Assembly: GCA_017468085.1 (NCBI GenBank)
Contig: JAFUJR010000007.1
Coordinates: 1-64,000 of the forward strand
DNA length: 64,000 nt
Reading direction: 5' to 3'
Source of the DNA: Clostridia bacterium
GTDB lineage: Bacteria > Bacillota > Clostridia > Christensenellales > Borkfalkiaceae
The notes under the pieces are model-generated. The model ran no database searches and was not told where the DNA came from. It saw only the letters and a program-made list of their open reading frames with translations. Shown in pieces: positions 19,325-29,533 of the stretch. The position numbers were made by a program, and so were the translations under genes. The stretch's first letter is position 1. Each line of letters begins with the position of its first letter.

Positions 19325-19442
19325 TTTTTCTTCTCCTTGTTATAATATCTTTATAAAATGTAAAAACTGCTTTCAACGGCTTTATTATAACACTCCTGCC
19401 GCGAAAAAGCAAGAAAATGAAGTACATAGGAGAAATGAAAAA

Positions 19443-20099
19443 ATGATTGGCGCAGTAATCGCAATGCAAAGTGAAGCGGATATTTTGTTAGACGAAATGC
19501 AAATTTTCCGTTCCTTGACGGTAAGCGGTAAAAAAATTCACGTTGGAAAGGCTTACGGCAAAGACGTTGCCGTATGTATATGCGGCGTAGGTAAAGTAAA
19601 CGCGGCGCTCGGCACGCAAATCCTTATCAGTAAATTCGACGCGAAAAAGTTGCTTAATTTTGGCGTAGCAGGGAGCTTAAATCCGCAGACGGAACTTTGC
19701 TCGGTATACCAAATTTCGGCAGCTACGCAATTCGACTTTGATTTGGTGCAATTGAACGGCACAAAAATCGGTACGCTGAACGAATACCAAGAAAGTTATT
19801 TAATGCTCAACGCCCTTCCCCTTGATTTCCCCAAACGCAAATTAGGGACGGCAGACCGTTTTAACGATTCCTTGGACGATTTCAACCTTCTAACCAAAGA
19901 ATTACAAGCAGATATTCGCGATATGGAAGGCGGCGCAATCGTACAAGCGGCATTTGCTGCAGAGCTGCCCGTGTATGCTATTAAAGCCATTTCCGACGTG
20001 GCGGGCAGCGGCAGTACTACCGAGCAATATTTGATAAACAAAGACAAGGCGCTTTGTAATTTAAAAACTGCTTTAGCCACCGTTTTTGAATATTTATAA
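19443..20099 (+). CDS. mtnN: 5'-methylthioadenosine/S-adenosylhomocysteine nucleosidase
   Basis: Cleaves adenine from MTA and SAH, clearing inhibitors of SAM-dependent reactions and feeding methionine salvage. The 218 residues show the family start IGAVIAMQSEADIL with the catalytic Glu, FGVAGSL, the DMEGGAIVQ motif and KAISDVAG with the catalytic Asp. The start is the ATG at 19443, with AGGAG ten bases upstream; the frame is open further upstream but that part overlaps the opposite-strand gene and is not conserved. Confidence 0.93.
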   Translation: MIGAVIAMQSEADILLDEMQIFRSLTVSGKKIHVGKAYGKDVAVCICGVGKVNAALGTQILISKFDAKKLLNFGVAGSLNPQTELCSVYQISAATQFDFDLVQLNGTKIGTLNEYQESYLMLNALPLDFPKRKLGTADRFNDSLDDFNLLTKELQADIRDMEGGAIVQAAFAAELPVYAIKAISDVAGSGSTTEQYLINKDKALCNLKTALATVFEYL

Positions 20100-20120
20100 T
20101 GAAAATTTACAGAGGTTAAA

Positions 20121-20789
20121 ATGATTGATTTAGGCGATTGGAACGAACGGCTTGCGCCACTCTTTGCTGACGAGCGATATAAAAAAATACGCGCATTTTT
20201 AATTGATGAATACCGCAATTATACCGTTTATCCCGATATGTACGATTTGTATAATTGTTTTAGATATACGCAGTTTGCCGATTTGCGCGTCGTGATTTTG
20301 GGACAAGACCCCTACCATAACGTCGGGCAGGCGCACGGGCTCTGTTTTTCCGTGCAAGACGGCATACAAAAACCGCCCTCTCTTGAAAACATTTTCAAAG
20401 AATTAAGGGAAGACATAGGCTGCGACGCGCCCAAGAGCGGCAACTTGACCAAATGGGCAAAAGAAGGCGTGCTGCTTATGAATACCTCTCTTTCCGTGCG
20501 CGAACACCAAGCAAATTCCCACTCTAAATGCGGTTGGGCTTGGTTTACGGACAGCGTTATCAAACTTATTTCCGAGCAAAAAGAACACGTCGTGTTTATT
20601 CTTTGGGGCGGGAATGCGCGAAGCAAAAAGCCTTTGATTGACACCTCGAAACACCTTATTTTAGAGTGCGCGCACCCCTCGCCCTTGTCCGCTTATAACG
20701 GATTTTTTGGCTGCAAGCATTTCTCTAAAACAAACGCCTATTTACAAAGCCAAGGTTTACCGCCCATTGATTGGGATTTAACGAAATAA
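20121..20789 (+). CDS. ung: Uracil-DNA glycosylase (family 1)
   Basis: Removes uracil from DNA as the first step of base-excision repair. All family motifs are present in 222 residues: water-activating GQDPYHN near residue 57, the LLMNTSLSVREHQANSH region, and the HPSPLSAYNGF intercalation loop. AGAGG lies upstream of the ATG. It follows mtnN by 21 bases and is probably co-transcribed. Confidence 0.97.
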   Translation: MIDLGDWNERLAPLFADERYKKIRAFLIDEYRNYTVYPDMYDLYNCFRYTQFADLRVVILGQDPYHNVGQAHGLCFSVQDGIQKPPSLENIFKELREDIGCDAPKSGNLTKWAKEGVLLMNTSLSVREHQANSHSKCGWAWFTDSVIKLISEQKEHVVFILWGGNARSKKPLIDTSKHLILECAHPSPLSAYNGFFGCKHFSKTNAYLQSQGLPPIDWDLTK

Positions 20790-20799
20790 TATAAAAGCC

Positions 20800-21672
20800 A
20801 TGAATACGATTTGGTCAAAAAATATTCAAGGAATACAAACCTTGTATTCCAGCCGAAAGTTAAGATTCGACGATTTATTTTCAACGCAATACATTTCTCT
20901 TTTTAATCTGGAAACGGATAAGAAATTAAAAATCCTTGAAATCGGTTGCGGACCGGGCGCACTCGCTATTGCGCTCCAACGTTGGTATCCTAACGCAGAA
21001 ATCACAACCATTGACCGCGACAGCGATTTTATCCGTTTTGCAAAGCAAGTCGCACCGCAAATATCCTTTATGGAGGGAGACGCAACTCACCTTCCCTTTC
21101 CAAACGAAGAGTTTGACGTTACGATATCTAATACTGTAAGCGAACACATAAAACCCGAGTTATTTTATCAAGAACAATTAAGAGTGCTAAAACCAGGCGG
21201 GATTTGCTTAGTTTTATCCTCACGGAAAGGTATACATATCCAATCAACCATTTTAGACGATAATGCATGCGAGCAGGCTTTCTGGCAAAAGGCAAGCGAA
21301 TTAGACCATTCTTTGGAGCAGTTTCAAATTTGCCGATATCCTATGAACGAAGCCGAGCTCCCCACTGCAATGGAACGCTTTGGATTTAAAGATGTTTCTA
21401 CGGGATATGTCATCGCGGATTTAACTCCCGACAACCCCAAGTTTTCTCAAGAAAAAGCCCTCGAAATTATAAATGCGAACCGAATAAACGACTTAGAAGC
21501 GGTGGAATCGGTTGCTTACAAATTGCCCGACGCTTTTTCAAGCGAAGAAATTATGAATATGAAACAGCGCATCAACGAAAAATACGACGCAAGAATTAAC
21601 GATTATTTAGTCAAAAAGAAATATTGGGATACGGACGCCATAATCACGATGATAGTTCGCGGCGTTAAATAA
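20800..21672 (+). CDS. SAM-dependent class I methyltransferase
   Basis: A 290-residue Rossmann methyltransferase. Motif I ILEIGCGPGALAIAL near residues 46-60, acidic residue in TIDRD, motif II/III GDATHLPFPNEEFDVTISN and VLKPGG. The C-terminal 120 residues are not informative, so the substrate is unknown. No clear Shine-Dalgarno site; it starts 10 bases after ung and may be translationally coupled. Confidence 0.8.
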   Translation: MNTIWSKNIQGIQTLYSSRKLRFDDLFSTQYISLFNLETDKKLKILEIGCGPGALAIALQRWYPNAEITTIDRDSDFIRFAKQVAPQISFMEGDATHLPFPNEEFDVTISNTVSEHIKPELFYQEQLRVLKPGGICLVLSSRKGIHIQSTILDDNACEQAFWQKASELDHSLEQFQICRYPMNEAELPTAMERFGFKDVSTGYVIADLTPDNPKFSQEKALEIINANRINDLEAVESVAYKLPDAFSSEEIMNMKQRINEKYDARINDYLVKKKYWDTDAIITMIVRGVK

Positions 21673-21681
21673 TAAGCATAA

Positions 21682-21713
21682 AACACGGCTTTCCGCGCTT
21701 GGAAAGCCGTGTT
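21682..21713. terminator. Bidirectional terminator between convergent genes
   Basis: Perfect 13-bp stem AACACGGCTTTCC/GGAAAGCCGTGTT with a 6-base loop. T-rich ends on the minus strand (TTTT) and weaker on plus. Confidence 0.75.
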
Positions 21714-21715
21714 CT

Positions 21716-22363
21716 TCAATCTTCTTGATTGTTTTCTTGTTCGTTTTCTTTCTTTAAAAGGCTCATTTTTCGCGAGCACCAGCTTCTCTTGCTACATTTA
21801 GGGCATTTAAGATAACGCGTGGTAGCCGTATGCGCTCCTATTAAATACGCACCCACGGTAGGCACGAATCTATGTCCGCATTTACGGCACTCAAACGCAC
21901 CGCAAGTAATTTCGAGTGCTATAGCAACGCCTATCCCCACCAATATAATGATAAAGCTCAAGGCAATTAGTAAAATACGAGTAACCGTTTTCAATTCTAA
22001 ATGCCCAGCCAACATGATTATCGTAACCCCCGCAAGCAAGGTAATCCCCACTACGATCACTGCAATTATCGTTTGAAACTTGGTTTTCACCTTTTGTTCT
22101 TCAATTAAACTCAAAATATTATCCTCCGCATTTTGTTTATACTCGGAGTCGCTCAATTTTCTGCCCGATAACAACTCATTTACGGATATATCTAACTCTT
22201 TACAAAGCGGTAACATCAATGAAACCTCGGGTAGACCTCCCCCTCGTTCCCATTTAGAAACCGTTTTGTCGCTTATGTTTAATAAATCCGCAAGCTCACG
22301 CTGCGTAAGTCCGCGCGCCTTACGCCGTTCTGCAATAAATTTTCCCGTTGTCATTTGGTCCAT
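21716..22363 (-). CDS. XRE-family regulator with membrane segments and zinc ribbon
   Basis: A 215-residue protein with three parts. The N-terminal helix-turn-helix (about 5-60: FIAERRKARGLTQRELADLLNISDKTVSKWERG) is of the Xre/Cro type. Two hydrophobic segments lie at about 98-120 and 127-150. The C-terminus has a CRKC...KCPKC zinc ribbon. So DNA binding and a membrane/zinc part are combined, suggesting a membrane-tethered sensor-regulator. The ATG at 22363 has GGAGG six bases upstream; the longer frame upstream was rejected. Target genes are unknown. Confidence 0.8.
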   Translation of the reverse strand: MDQMTTGKFIAERRKARGLTQRELADLLNISDKTVSKWERGGGLPEVSLMLPLCKELDISVNELLSGRKLSDSEYKQNAEDNILSLIEEQKVKTKFQTIIAVIVVGITLLAGVTIIMLAGHLELKTVTRILLIALSFIIILVGIGVAIALEITCGAFECRKCGHRFVPTVGAYLIGAHTATTRYLKCPKCSKRSWCSRKMSLLKKENEQENNQED

Positions 22364-22462
22364 CTTGCGCCTCCTATAAACATAATAGCAGGTTTTTGAG
22401 AAAAAAACACCCACGGAGCGTAGAGTTTTGCCTTTTTTCGTTCTATTCTCCGTGGAATTTTC

Positions 22463-23689
22463 TTACATAAGTCTTGATAAAATCTTTTTCAATGCGTATT
22501 TGCAATGCTCGTAGGTCAAACCGCCTTGAAAATAAGCCGTATACGGCTCTTTGACAGGCGCGTCGGCAGAAAGCTCGATTGAAGCCCCCTCCACGAAACA
22601 ACCAGCCGCCATAATCACCTTGCTATCATAACCGGGCATATCCCAAGGCTCAAGCGTAACGAAGCTATCGACAGGTGAAGCCTCTTGCACCGATTGAATA
22701 AAATCACAAAGCTCTTTCGCTGTGTTGAAACGGATTGCGCGTGTGATATCCGAAGGGGTTTTGTCAAGTTTGGGGAAATTTTCGTAGCCGAGCGCCTCCA
22801 TACATTTACCGATTAAAAAGCCCCCTTTCATGGCTTGATTGACCGTATGCGGCGCCATAAATAAGCCTTGATAGAAAAGCCGCCAGCCGTATGCATACGA
22901 ACCCACCTCGTTTCCAATCGATGGCGCGGTCAATCTTCTGCCTATCAAATCGATATATTTTTCTTTACCGACAATATAGCCGCCCGTAGGCGCGATACCG
23001 CCACCGGGATTTTTGATAAGCGAGCCCACCGCCACGTCCGCGCCGACGTCGCACGGCTCTTGCTTTTCTACAAACTCCCCATAGCAATTATCGACGAAAA
23101 TACAGCCCGTAAAACCAAGCCCGCGGACAAAATCGCACATATCGCCGATTTCCGCTACGGTGAACGCGTCGCGGAGTTCATATCCACGCGAACGTTGAAG
23201 GTAAACCATTTTTAAGCTGTCGCCCATTGCCGCAACGGCGTTTTTTACGGCATTTTTATCGAATTTCCCCTCGTCAGTCAAATCCGTGCATTGAAAGGAA
23301 ATACCGAAATCCTTTAAAGAGCCGTTTCCCTCGCCATAGATAACGCCATGTAAAGTATCGTATGGCATACCCGAAACGCACAAGACACTATCACCCGTGC
23401 GAAGTACGCCGAACAAAGCCACCGTGAGCGCGTGCGTACCGCTCAATATAGCAGGCGAAACAATGCCCGCCTCCGCGCCGAGTGAATCCGCAAAAACGTC
23501 GCCGAGTACAAATCGCCCCTCGTCGCCGTATCCGTAGCCCGTAGACGGATTAAAATGGCGTAACGCAATAGAATGCTTGTTGAATGCTTTTAACACCTTC
23601 TCTTGATTAAATTCGCTAATTTCGTCTGCGATTGCAAACTGCGAACGTAATTCTTCTTCACTTTTTTGGATAAGTTGTTCTACCGTCAT
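22463..23689 (-). CDS. ynbB: PLP-dependent methionine gamma-lyase-like protein (aluminium-resistance family)
   Basis: A 408-residue fold-type I PLP enzyme of the Met_gamma_lyase (YnbB) family. HFNPSTGYGYGDEGR near residues 42-56, SGTHALTVALFG, FVDNCYGEF and the PLP-lysine loop GSLIKNPGGGIAPTGGYI. The family is widespread in Firmicutes next to miaA/hfq; its substrate is not established, and the aluminium-resistance name is historical. Last gene of the miaB-mutS-mutL-miaA-ynbB unit. Confidence 0.88.
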   Translation of the reverse strand: MTVEQLIQKSEEELRSQFAIADEISEFNQEKVLKAFNKHSIALRHFNPSTGYGYGDEGRFVLGDVFADSLGAEAGIVSPAILSGTHALTVALFGVLRTGDSVLCVSGMPYDTLHGVIYGEGNGSLKDFGISFQCTDLTDEGKFDKNAVKNAVAAMGDSLKMVYLQRSRGYELRDAFTVAEIGDMCDFVRGLGFTGCIFVDNCYGEFVEKQEPCDVGADVAVGSLIKNPGGGIAPTGGYIVGKEKYIDLIGRRLTAPSIGNEVGSYAYGWRLFYQGLFMAPHTVNQAMKGGFLIGKCMEALGYENFPKLDKTPSDITRAIRFNTAKELCDFIQSVQEASPVDSFVTLEPWDMPGYDSKVIMAAGCFVEGASIELSADAPVKEPYTAYFQGGLTYEHCKYALKKILSRLM

Positions 23690-23742
23690 AATTCCTCTCT
23701 CATTTATTTATTATGCCACACATAGGTATTCTATCTGACATA

Positions 23743-24645
23743 CTACTTATTTAATAAGTCTTCAATCATTGCAAGATTGTCCTCTGTCGGTGATAAATAT
23801 ACGTGATTTTCCATGCGCTTAAAGAAGGTTTGCTGTCTTTTTGCATAATTTCGGGTGTTTTTCTTGATAAGTTCTTTGATTTCCCCGACGTTTGCACCGA
23901 TGCGTAATCCCTCCGCAACTTCCTTATAACCTATGCCTTGCATACTTTGCATATCCTCGGTTACACCGCCTTTTAGCAAGCCCTGTACCTCGTCAATTAA
24001 GCCGTTTTGAAACATTTCCTCTACACGAAGATTGATGCGATGATACAAAATCTCGCGCGGATATTCTATCGAAACGGAAACAAAGTCGAAACGCGGCGTA
24101 GGAGTATCGTCCTGCAAGGACTTTGCCTTTCCCGTAACCTCGTAAATTTCCAAGGCGCGAATCACGCGCTTCACGTCGTTAAAATGTAGCTTTTGCGCGC
24201 TTTCGGGATCCTTTTCGCGCAATATCGCATGGACGTATTCCTTGCCCATTTCCTCCGTCAGACGCTCGTATTTTTCACGTATTTCGGGATTTGCGCCAAC
24301 GTTACCAAACTGCCGCTTATACAGCAAAGAATTTACGTAAAAACCCGTACCGCCACAAATTATGGGAATTCTCCCCTCTGCAAGTATGCGCTCTAAAATC
24401 GGCAAAGCCATCTTTTCGTAATCGCTGACGGAAAAGGGCGCTTTAGGCGATACGACGTCTATCATATGGTGTGGAATCCCGTTTCGCTCCTCCATCGTAG
24501 GTTTCGCCGTGCCGATATCCATACCGCGATATACGAGCATGGAATCCGCAGAGATAATTTCCCCGTTAAATTTTTGGGCACACGCAACGGAAAGCGCCGT
24601 CTTACCCGACGCCGTTGCACCGCATATTACCAATACTTTCGACAT
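23743..24645 (-). CDS. miaA: tRNA dimethylallyltransferase
   Basis: Transfers dimethylallyl to A37 of tRNAs reading UNN codons. P-loop GATASGKTALS at residues 8-18, DSMLVYRGMDIGTAKP and the IICGGTGFYVNSLL motif, 300 residues as usual. Its ATG overlaps the mutL stop (TAATG). MiaB, which methylthiolates the MiaA product, is encoded in the same operon. Confidence 0.96.
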   Translation of the reverse strand: MSKVLVICGATASGKTALSVACAQKFNGEIISADSMLVYRGMDIGTAKPTMEERNGIPHHMIDVVSPKAPFSVSDYEKMALPILERILAEGRIPIICGGTGFYVNSLLYKRQFGNVGANPEIREKYERLTEEMGKEYVHAILREKDPESAQKLHFNDVKRVIRALEIYEVTGKAKSLQDDTPTPRFDFVSVSIEYPREILYHRINLRVEEMFQNGLIDEVQGLLKGGVTEDMQSMQGIGYKEVAEGLRIGANVGEIKELIKKNTRNYAKRQQTFFKRMENHVYLSPTEDNLAMIEDLLNK

Positions 24646-26921
24646 TAGCGAATCCTTTTGAACATTTTTTCAATCGTGCTCTTGGTCATCGTTACTACGA
24701 TAGGTCTACCGTGAGGACATTTCATGCCCATATCCCCATCCATCTGCTTAAACAGCTCGTCAATCTCTTGTTGGCTGATATTCATACCGCCTTTTACCGC
24801 TGCTTTGCACGCTGAGGTTGCAAGCTTATCCCGTATAAGCTCTTCCGCGCGAATGGAGCGATAATTGTTTACGTTTGCCAAAATTTCGTGCATGAAGCTA
24901 TGAACGTCCATACGCCACGCCTCCACGGGCGTTGTCGTTACTCTGTAACGATCTCCTTCGTGATGAACGATTGTAATACCGAGATCAAGCAAATCCTGCT
25001 CGCGTTCTTTTAAGAAATCCGCCTCCACGTGGTTGACTTGGATTTCATACGGGGAAATCATCGGTTGCATCACTACGGTGCGGTTACGCATCTTTTCGCG
25101 CAATTTATCAAAAATAATACGCTCATGCGCGGCGTGCTGGTCGATAATGTAAATCACACCGTCGCGCTCGTAAAGCAAATAGGTGTTAAAGAGCTTGCCC
25201 GCGAAACGGAAAGTGGAAATGTCCATCTTTTGCTGTTTGGCTTGCATTTCTTCCTGTTCAAGCAAGCGTTTATTGCTTTCAAATACGTCCGTTTGATATA
25301 CGGGCATAGGCACGCGCGGGTCTTCTTGGATTGGACGAGGCTTGGGAGGTTCGACGGGGCGAGGCACATAGCTGGGATAATACGGCCCGTAATTTTCCGT
25401 TCCCTCCTCCTTTGCCCCAAGCGTTATAGGTTCGGTTAAATCGCCGTTTTTTAAGGCGTTCGAATTTTCCGCCCTAATCACACTCGGTTCGAAATATAAA
25501 TCAGGGAACATCTTGTGCAATTTTTCGGGATCGCGGTCAGGATTAGGGAAATTCGTAAACTCAAACGTTCTGTGAATATAATTAGGCCCTACCTGTGATG
25601 CGGGCGTTAACCCTTTCACGGGTAAATCCAATTCGTACTGTGGTTGTAAATTGGAATCATGTACGGAAAAATCGGGTTTGCAAAGCTCTATTTCGCGCCT
25701 TGCGTCCTCGTAAGACATCGTCGAAAAACCAACGAGCCCTTTATCGCTTGCGCTTTTTTCTTGGGCATTTTCTACGTCGGGAACGTCAAATACTTTTTCC
25801 TTGGGCGTATGCGGCGGCGCAGAAATATTTTCCGTAGGTAATTTCGGCATGGCAAACGGCTTCCCATGATTGTCCACGGGAATATCAACCGTCGTTTCTT
25901 TCTGCACACTCGTCGGCACTACGTATTCAAGCGCTTTACTGTTTCCGTCCAAAACCGCGGAAATGATCGTGTAAATGCACCCGTAAATAATTTTATTATC
26001 CGAAAACCGAACGTCTGCCTTATTAGGATGCACGTTAACGTCTACGATTTCCTGCGGGACGTCGATATGCAAAACGTAAAACGGATATTGGCGCTTCATC
26101 AAATAGGACGCATAGGCGTTGGAAATTGCAGAAGAAATCGTTGCGTTCACAATATATCTGCCATTGAGAAATATGCTTTGATAAGTCTTGTTCGCCTTAT
26201 AATAATTCTGGTTGCCGATATATCCCCGAACGCGTACGCCGTGTTTTTCCGCGTCGATTGCAATGCATTCACGCAAAACCGCCGCGCCGTACACGCTTAC
26301 TAACGCCTCCTCGTCGCCGCCCGAAAAGGATTGTAAAATTTTCTTCCCGTCCGCATAATAGGTGAACGCGATATCCGAACGATTTAAAATGAAACGGGAA
26401 ATACAGTTGGTGATTTCCGTTTCCTCGCCTTTGTCCGTCTTTAAAAAATTTAACCGCACGGGCGCATTGAAAAAGAGCATCTCTACACAGACGTCCGTAC
26501 CGTTTTCGCCTGCTACTTCCATAATTTGCCCCATTTCCCCGCCGTTGGAATCCAAGCGATAGCACTTACCGTTCGACGTCTTAGAAGTAATGCTCATCTT
26601 GGAAATGGAAGCAATAGAAGCCACGGCTTCACCACGGAAACCGAGGGTCATGATCCGCTCCAAATCCTCCGCTTCGGCAATTTTACTGGTAGCGTGCGGC
26701 AAGAACGCCGATTGCAAATCGTCGCGCTCGATACCACAACCGTTATCAATGACGCGAATAAGCTGCTTACCGCCCTTTTCAATGTGTATTTCAATTTCCG
26801 TCGCGCCCGCGTCGATAGAGTTTTCAATCAACTCTTTTACGACGGAACAGGGTCTTTCTACGACCTCGCCTGCGGCAATTCGGTTATAGACCTTAGACGG
26901 CAATATGTTAATTTTACCCAT
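24645..26921 (-). CDS. mutL: DNA mismatch repair protein MutL
   Basis: GHKL ATPase plus endonuclease, 758 residues. N-terminal motifs ELIENSIDAGA, DNGCGIERDDL and TLGFRGEA; a long Pro/Glu-rich linker (about 350-550); then the dimerisation domain with the endonuclease metal motif DQHAAHER near residue 593 and CPHGRP at the end. The nicking type of MutL is expected where MutH is absent. AAGGAG lies seven bases before the ATG, inside the end of mutS. Confidence 0.96.
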   Translation of the reverse strand: MGKINILPSKVYNRIAAGEVVERPCSVVKELIENSIDAGATEIEIHIEKGGKQLIRVIDNGCGIERDDLQSAFLPHATSKIAEAEDLERIMTLGFRGEAVASIASISKMSITSKTSNGKCYRLDSNGGEMGQIMEVAGENGTDVCVEMLFFNAPVRLNFLKTDKGEETEITNCISRFILNRSDIAFTYYADGKKILQSFSGGDEEALVSVYGAAVLRECIAIDAEKHGVRVRGYIGNQNYYKANKTYQSIFLNGRYIVNATISSAISNAYASYLMKRQYPFYVLHIDVPQEIVDVNVHPNKADVRFSDNKIIYGCIYTIISAVLDGNSKALEYVVPTSVQKETTVDIPVDNHGKPFAMPKLPTENISAPPHTPKEKVFDVPDVENAQEKSASDKGLVGFSTMSYEDARREIELCKPDFSVHDSNLQPQYELDLPVKGLTPASQVGPNYIHRTFEFTNFPNPDRDPEKLHKMFPDLYFEPSVIRAENSNALKNGDLTEPITLGAKEEGTENYGPYYPSYVPRPVEPPKPRPIQEDPRVPMPVYQTDVFESNKRLLEQEEMQAKQQKMDISTFRFAGKLFNTYLLYERDGVIYIIDQHAAHERIIFDKLREKMRNRTVVMQPMISPYEIQVNHVEADFLKEREQDLLDLGITIVHHEGDRYRVTTTPVEAWRMDVHSFMHEILANVNNYRSIRAEELIRDKLATSACKAAVKGGMNISQQEIDELFKQMDGDMGMKCPHGRPIVVTMTKSTIEKMFKRIR

Positions 26922-26923
26922 AC

Positions 26924-29512
26924 TTATTCTCCTTGAAGCTTATCCTTTAAATCGCTGAGCAGCAAAAATGCTTGCATTGGCGAAAGAGTATTAATATCGA
27001 TTTCGGCAATAATACGCTCCACTTCGGATAACTGCTTTTCTTCGGGCGCTTCCTCCTCGTATTCAATCTGTAACTTACCGCGGGCAATATCATTCTTTTC
27101 AAGAGATTTCAAAATGCCTTTTGCCCTTGTCGTTACCTCCTTGGGAACACCCGCCAACGCCGCAACCTCAATACCAAAGCTACGGTTTGCGCCGCCGCGC
27201 GCAATTTTACGCAAGAACACGACGCTACCGTTAAATTCCTTGACTGTAACCTTATAATTTTTAACACCCGAAAGCGTGTTTTCAAGCTCCGTCAATTCGT
27301 GATAATGGGTGGAAAATAACGTCTTTGCCTTAACGTGTTTAACGAGGTATTCAATTACCGCCCAAGCGATGGACAAGCCGTCGTACGTACTTGTACCGCG
27401 CCCAACCTCGTCCAAAATCAAAAGGCTGTCCTTCGTAGCGTGCAACAAAATCGCCGCCACTTCCGTCATTTCGACCATAAACGTACTTTGGTCGAAAATA
27501 AGATTATCGCTTGCGCCGACGCGCGTAAATACACGGTCTATAAGCGGAATTTCCGCCGCTTTTGCGGGCACGAACGAGCCGATATGCGCCATAACCGCAA
27601 TGAGCGCAACTTGGCGCATATACGTACTTTTACCCGCCATATTCGGGCCTGTAATGATTGCACAGCTGTTTTCTTCGTTATCCAAGACCGCGTCGTTAGG
27701 CACGAAACGCTCTTTGGAAATCGCTTCCACAACGGGATGACGCCCCTCTGTAATACGCAAAGTCTCGCCGCTCTCTTTCATTTTGGGACGAACGTAACGT
27801 CTTTCTTTCGCAACCGTCGCTAAACTGACCAAGCAATCGAGTAGCGCCAACGAAGCTGCAATTTGTTTTAACTGCTCGATACGGCTGGCAAGAAACTCTA
27901 AAATCTGCGCGTAAATATGCGCCTCTAATTGTAGCGCGCGTTCTTCACTGCTCAAAATCTTTTCTTCCAATTGTTTCAATTCTTCGGTGATATAGCGTTC
28001 GCCCGTCGTCAACGTCTGCCTACGGATATAATCTTCGGGCACTTTATCCTTGAAAGAATTGCTGACCTCAATATAGTAGCCAAACACGCGGTTATTGCCG
28101 ATTTTCAAGTTCTTTATGCCCGTGCGTTCGCGCTCTCTTTCAGCGATTTGCTGCAATATATTTTGACCGTTTTTTCTCAACTGACGAAGTTCGTCTAATT
28201 CCTTGCAGAAACCTTCGCGGATATATCCGCCGTCCTTCATCAAAGCGGGCGGATTAGGGTCGATTGCCGCAGTTAAATAGTTTGCCAAATCGCTTACGTC
28301 AGGCAAACCGTTAACAATATCTAAAACTACTTGCGAGGACAAGCCCGTAAGCTGGAATTTGATTGTAGGCAAAACAGAGAGAGATTTTGCAAGCGCGTTA
28401 CAATCCTTGGGCATAAAATTCCCGTTGGAAATTTTACCCGAAAGACGTTCTACGTCCTTGACGTCTTTCAACGTTTCGCCAATTCCCACGCGCACCACGG
28501 ACGCGTCGAAAAATTCTTGAATGCCGTCCTGCCTATATTCAATCGCCGCAACGTCCTTCAATGGCGAAAGCATCATTTGCGTAAGCAAACGGACGCCCAT
28601 GCCCGTCTTTGTTTTATCCAAAACCCAAAGCAAAGAACCGTATTTTTTATTTTCGGCGTTATTTTGCAAAAGCTCAAGATTGCGCACGGCATTGCTGTCT
28701 AAAACCACGAATTGCTCGCGGTTGATGCATTTCACCGACTTGATGTTGCTAAGCGCGTGTTTTTGTGTTTCCTTTAAATATTCTAAAAGCGCGCCCGCCG
28801 CAGAAATCGCTTTTTCTTTACCTGAAATTCCGTAAGGCGCAAGTGAAGACGTTTCTAACTGTTCAAGCAAAGTTTTTTCCGCACGCTTTACGTTAAACGC
28901 CCAAGGTACGTAACAGGAAAACGCGGGCAACATGCCGTGTTTCACTTCCTTGACGCCCTTGCTTGCAAGCAACATTTCCTCATTGCAAATGATTTCTGCG
29001 ACGGAAAGCTTGACCAAATGCCCGACGGCTTCTTCTAAAGCGTACTGCAAAGAAAATTCTTCTACCAAAAACTCGCCCGTCGTAATATCCGCCCAAGCAA
29101 CGGCAATCGTTTCTCCCTCTTTAAAGACACAGGAAATATAGTTATTTTTGCTTTCATCAAGCATATCGTCCTCAATGAGCGTACCGGCAGAAACAATGCG
29201 TACAACGTCGCGTTCTACCAAGCCGCGCCCCGGTTGAGGGTCGGAAAGTTGATCGCAAATTGCAACCTTTTCGCCCACCGCAACGAGTTTTGCAATATAA
29301 GTATCCGCCGCGTGATAGGGAATGCCGCACATCGGCGCGCGCTCTTCAAGCCCGCAATCTCTGCCCGTGAGCGTAAGGTCGAGTATACCCGATACCTTCA
29401 CCGCATCCTCAAAAAACATCTCGTAGAAATCCCCAAGACGATAAAAAAGCACGCAATCTTTATATTTTTCTTTCATTGAAAGATAGTGTTGCATCATTTG
29501 TGAAAGCGCCAT
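26924..29512 (-). CDS. mutS: DNA mismatch repair protein MutS
   Basis: Mismatch-recognition ATPase of 862 residues. The mismatch-contacting motif FYEMF is in YRLGDFYEMFFEDA (about 25-38), and Walker A GPNMAGKST near residue 624 is followed by the ABC-type DEVGRGTSTYDG. Two bases separate it from mutL, so the partners are made from one message. Confidence 0.97.
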   Translation of the reverse strand: MALSQMMQHYLSMKEKYKDCVLFYRLGDFYEMFFEDAVKVSGILDLTLTGRDCGLEERAPMCGIPYHAADTYIAKLVAVGEKVAICDQLSDPQPGRGLVERDVVRIVSAGTLIEDDMLDESKNNYISCVFKEGETIAVAWADITTGEFLVEEFSLQYALEEAVGHLVKLSVAEIICNEEMLLASKGVKEVKHGMLPAFSCYVPWAFNVKRAEKTLLEQLETSSLAPYGISGKEKAISAAGALLEYLKETQKHALSNIKSVKCINREQFVVLDSNAVRNLELLQNNAENKKYGSLLWVLDKTKTGMGVRLLTQMMLSPLKDVAAIEYRQDGIQEFFDASVVRVGIGETLKDVKDVERLSGKISNGNFMPKDCNALAKSLSVLPTIKFQLTGLSSQVVLDIVNGLPDVSDLANYLTAAIDPNPPALMKDGGYIREGFCKELDELRQLRKNGQNILQQIAERERERTGIKNLKIGNNRVFGYYIEVSNSFKDKVPEDYIRRQTLTTGERYITEELKQLEEKILSSEERALQLEAHIYAQILEFLASRIEQLKQIAASLALLDCLVSLATVAKERRYVRPKMKESGETLRITEGRHPVVEAISKERFVPNDAVLDNEENSCAIITGPNMAGKSTYMRQVALIAVMAHIGSFVPAKAAEIPLIDRVFTRVGASDNLIFDQSTFMVEMTEVAAILLHATKDSLLILDEVGRGTSTYDGLSIAWAVIEYLVKHVKAKTLFSTHYHELTELENTLSGVKNYKVTVKEFNGSVVFLRKIARGGANRSFGIEVAALAGVPKEVTTRAKGILKSLEKNDIARGKLQIEYEEEAPEEKQLSEVERIIAEIDINTLSPMQAFLLLSDLKDKLQGE

Positions 29513-29533
29513 AATCTTACCTTCCTTATCCCA

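Noticed and set aside
19092-19442. N-terminal extension of 117 residues on MtnN
   Set aside because: The extra part is antisense to the C_GCAxxG_C_C gene and spans the intergenic region; the conserved start IGAVIAMQSEA fits the ATG at 19443.
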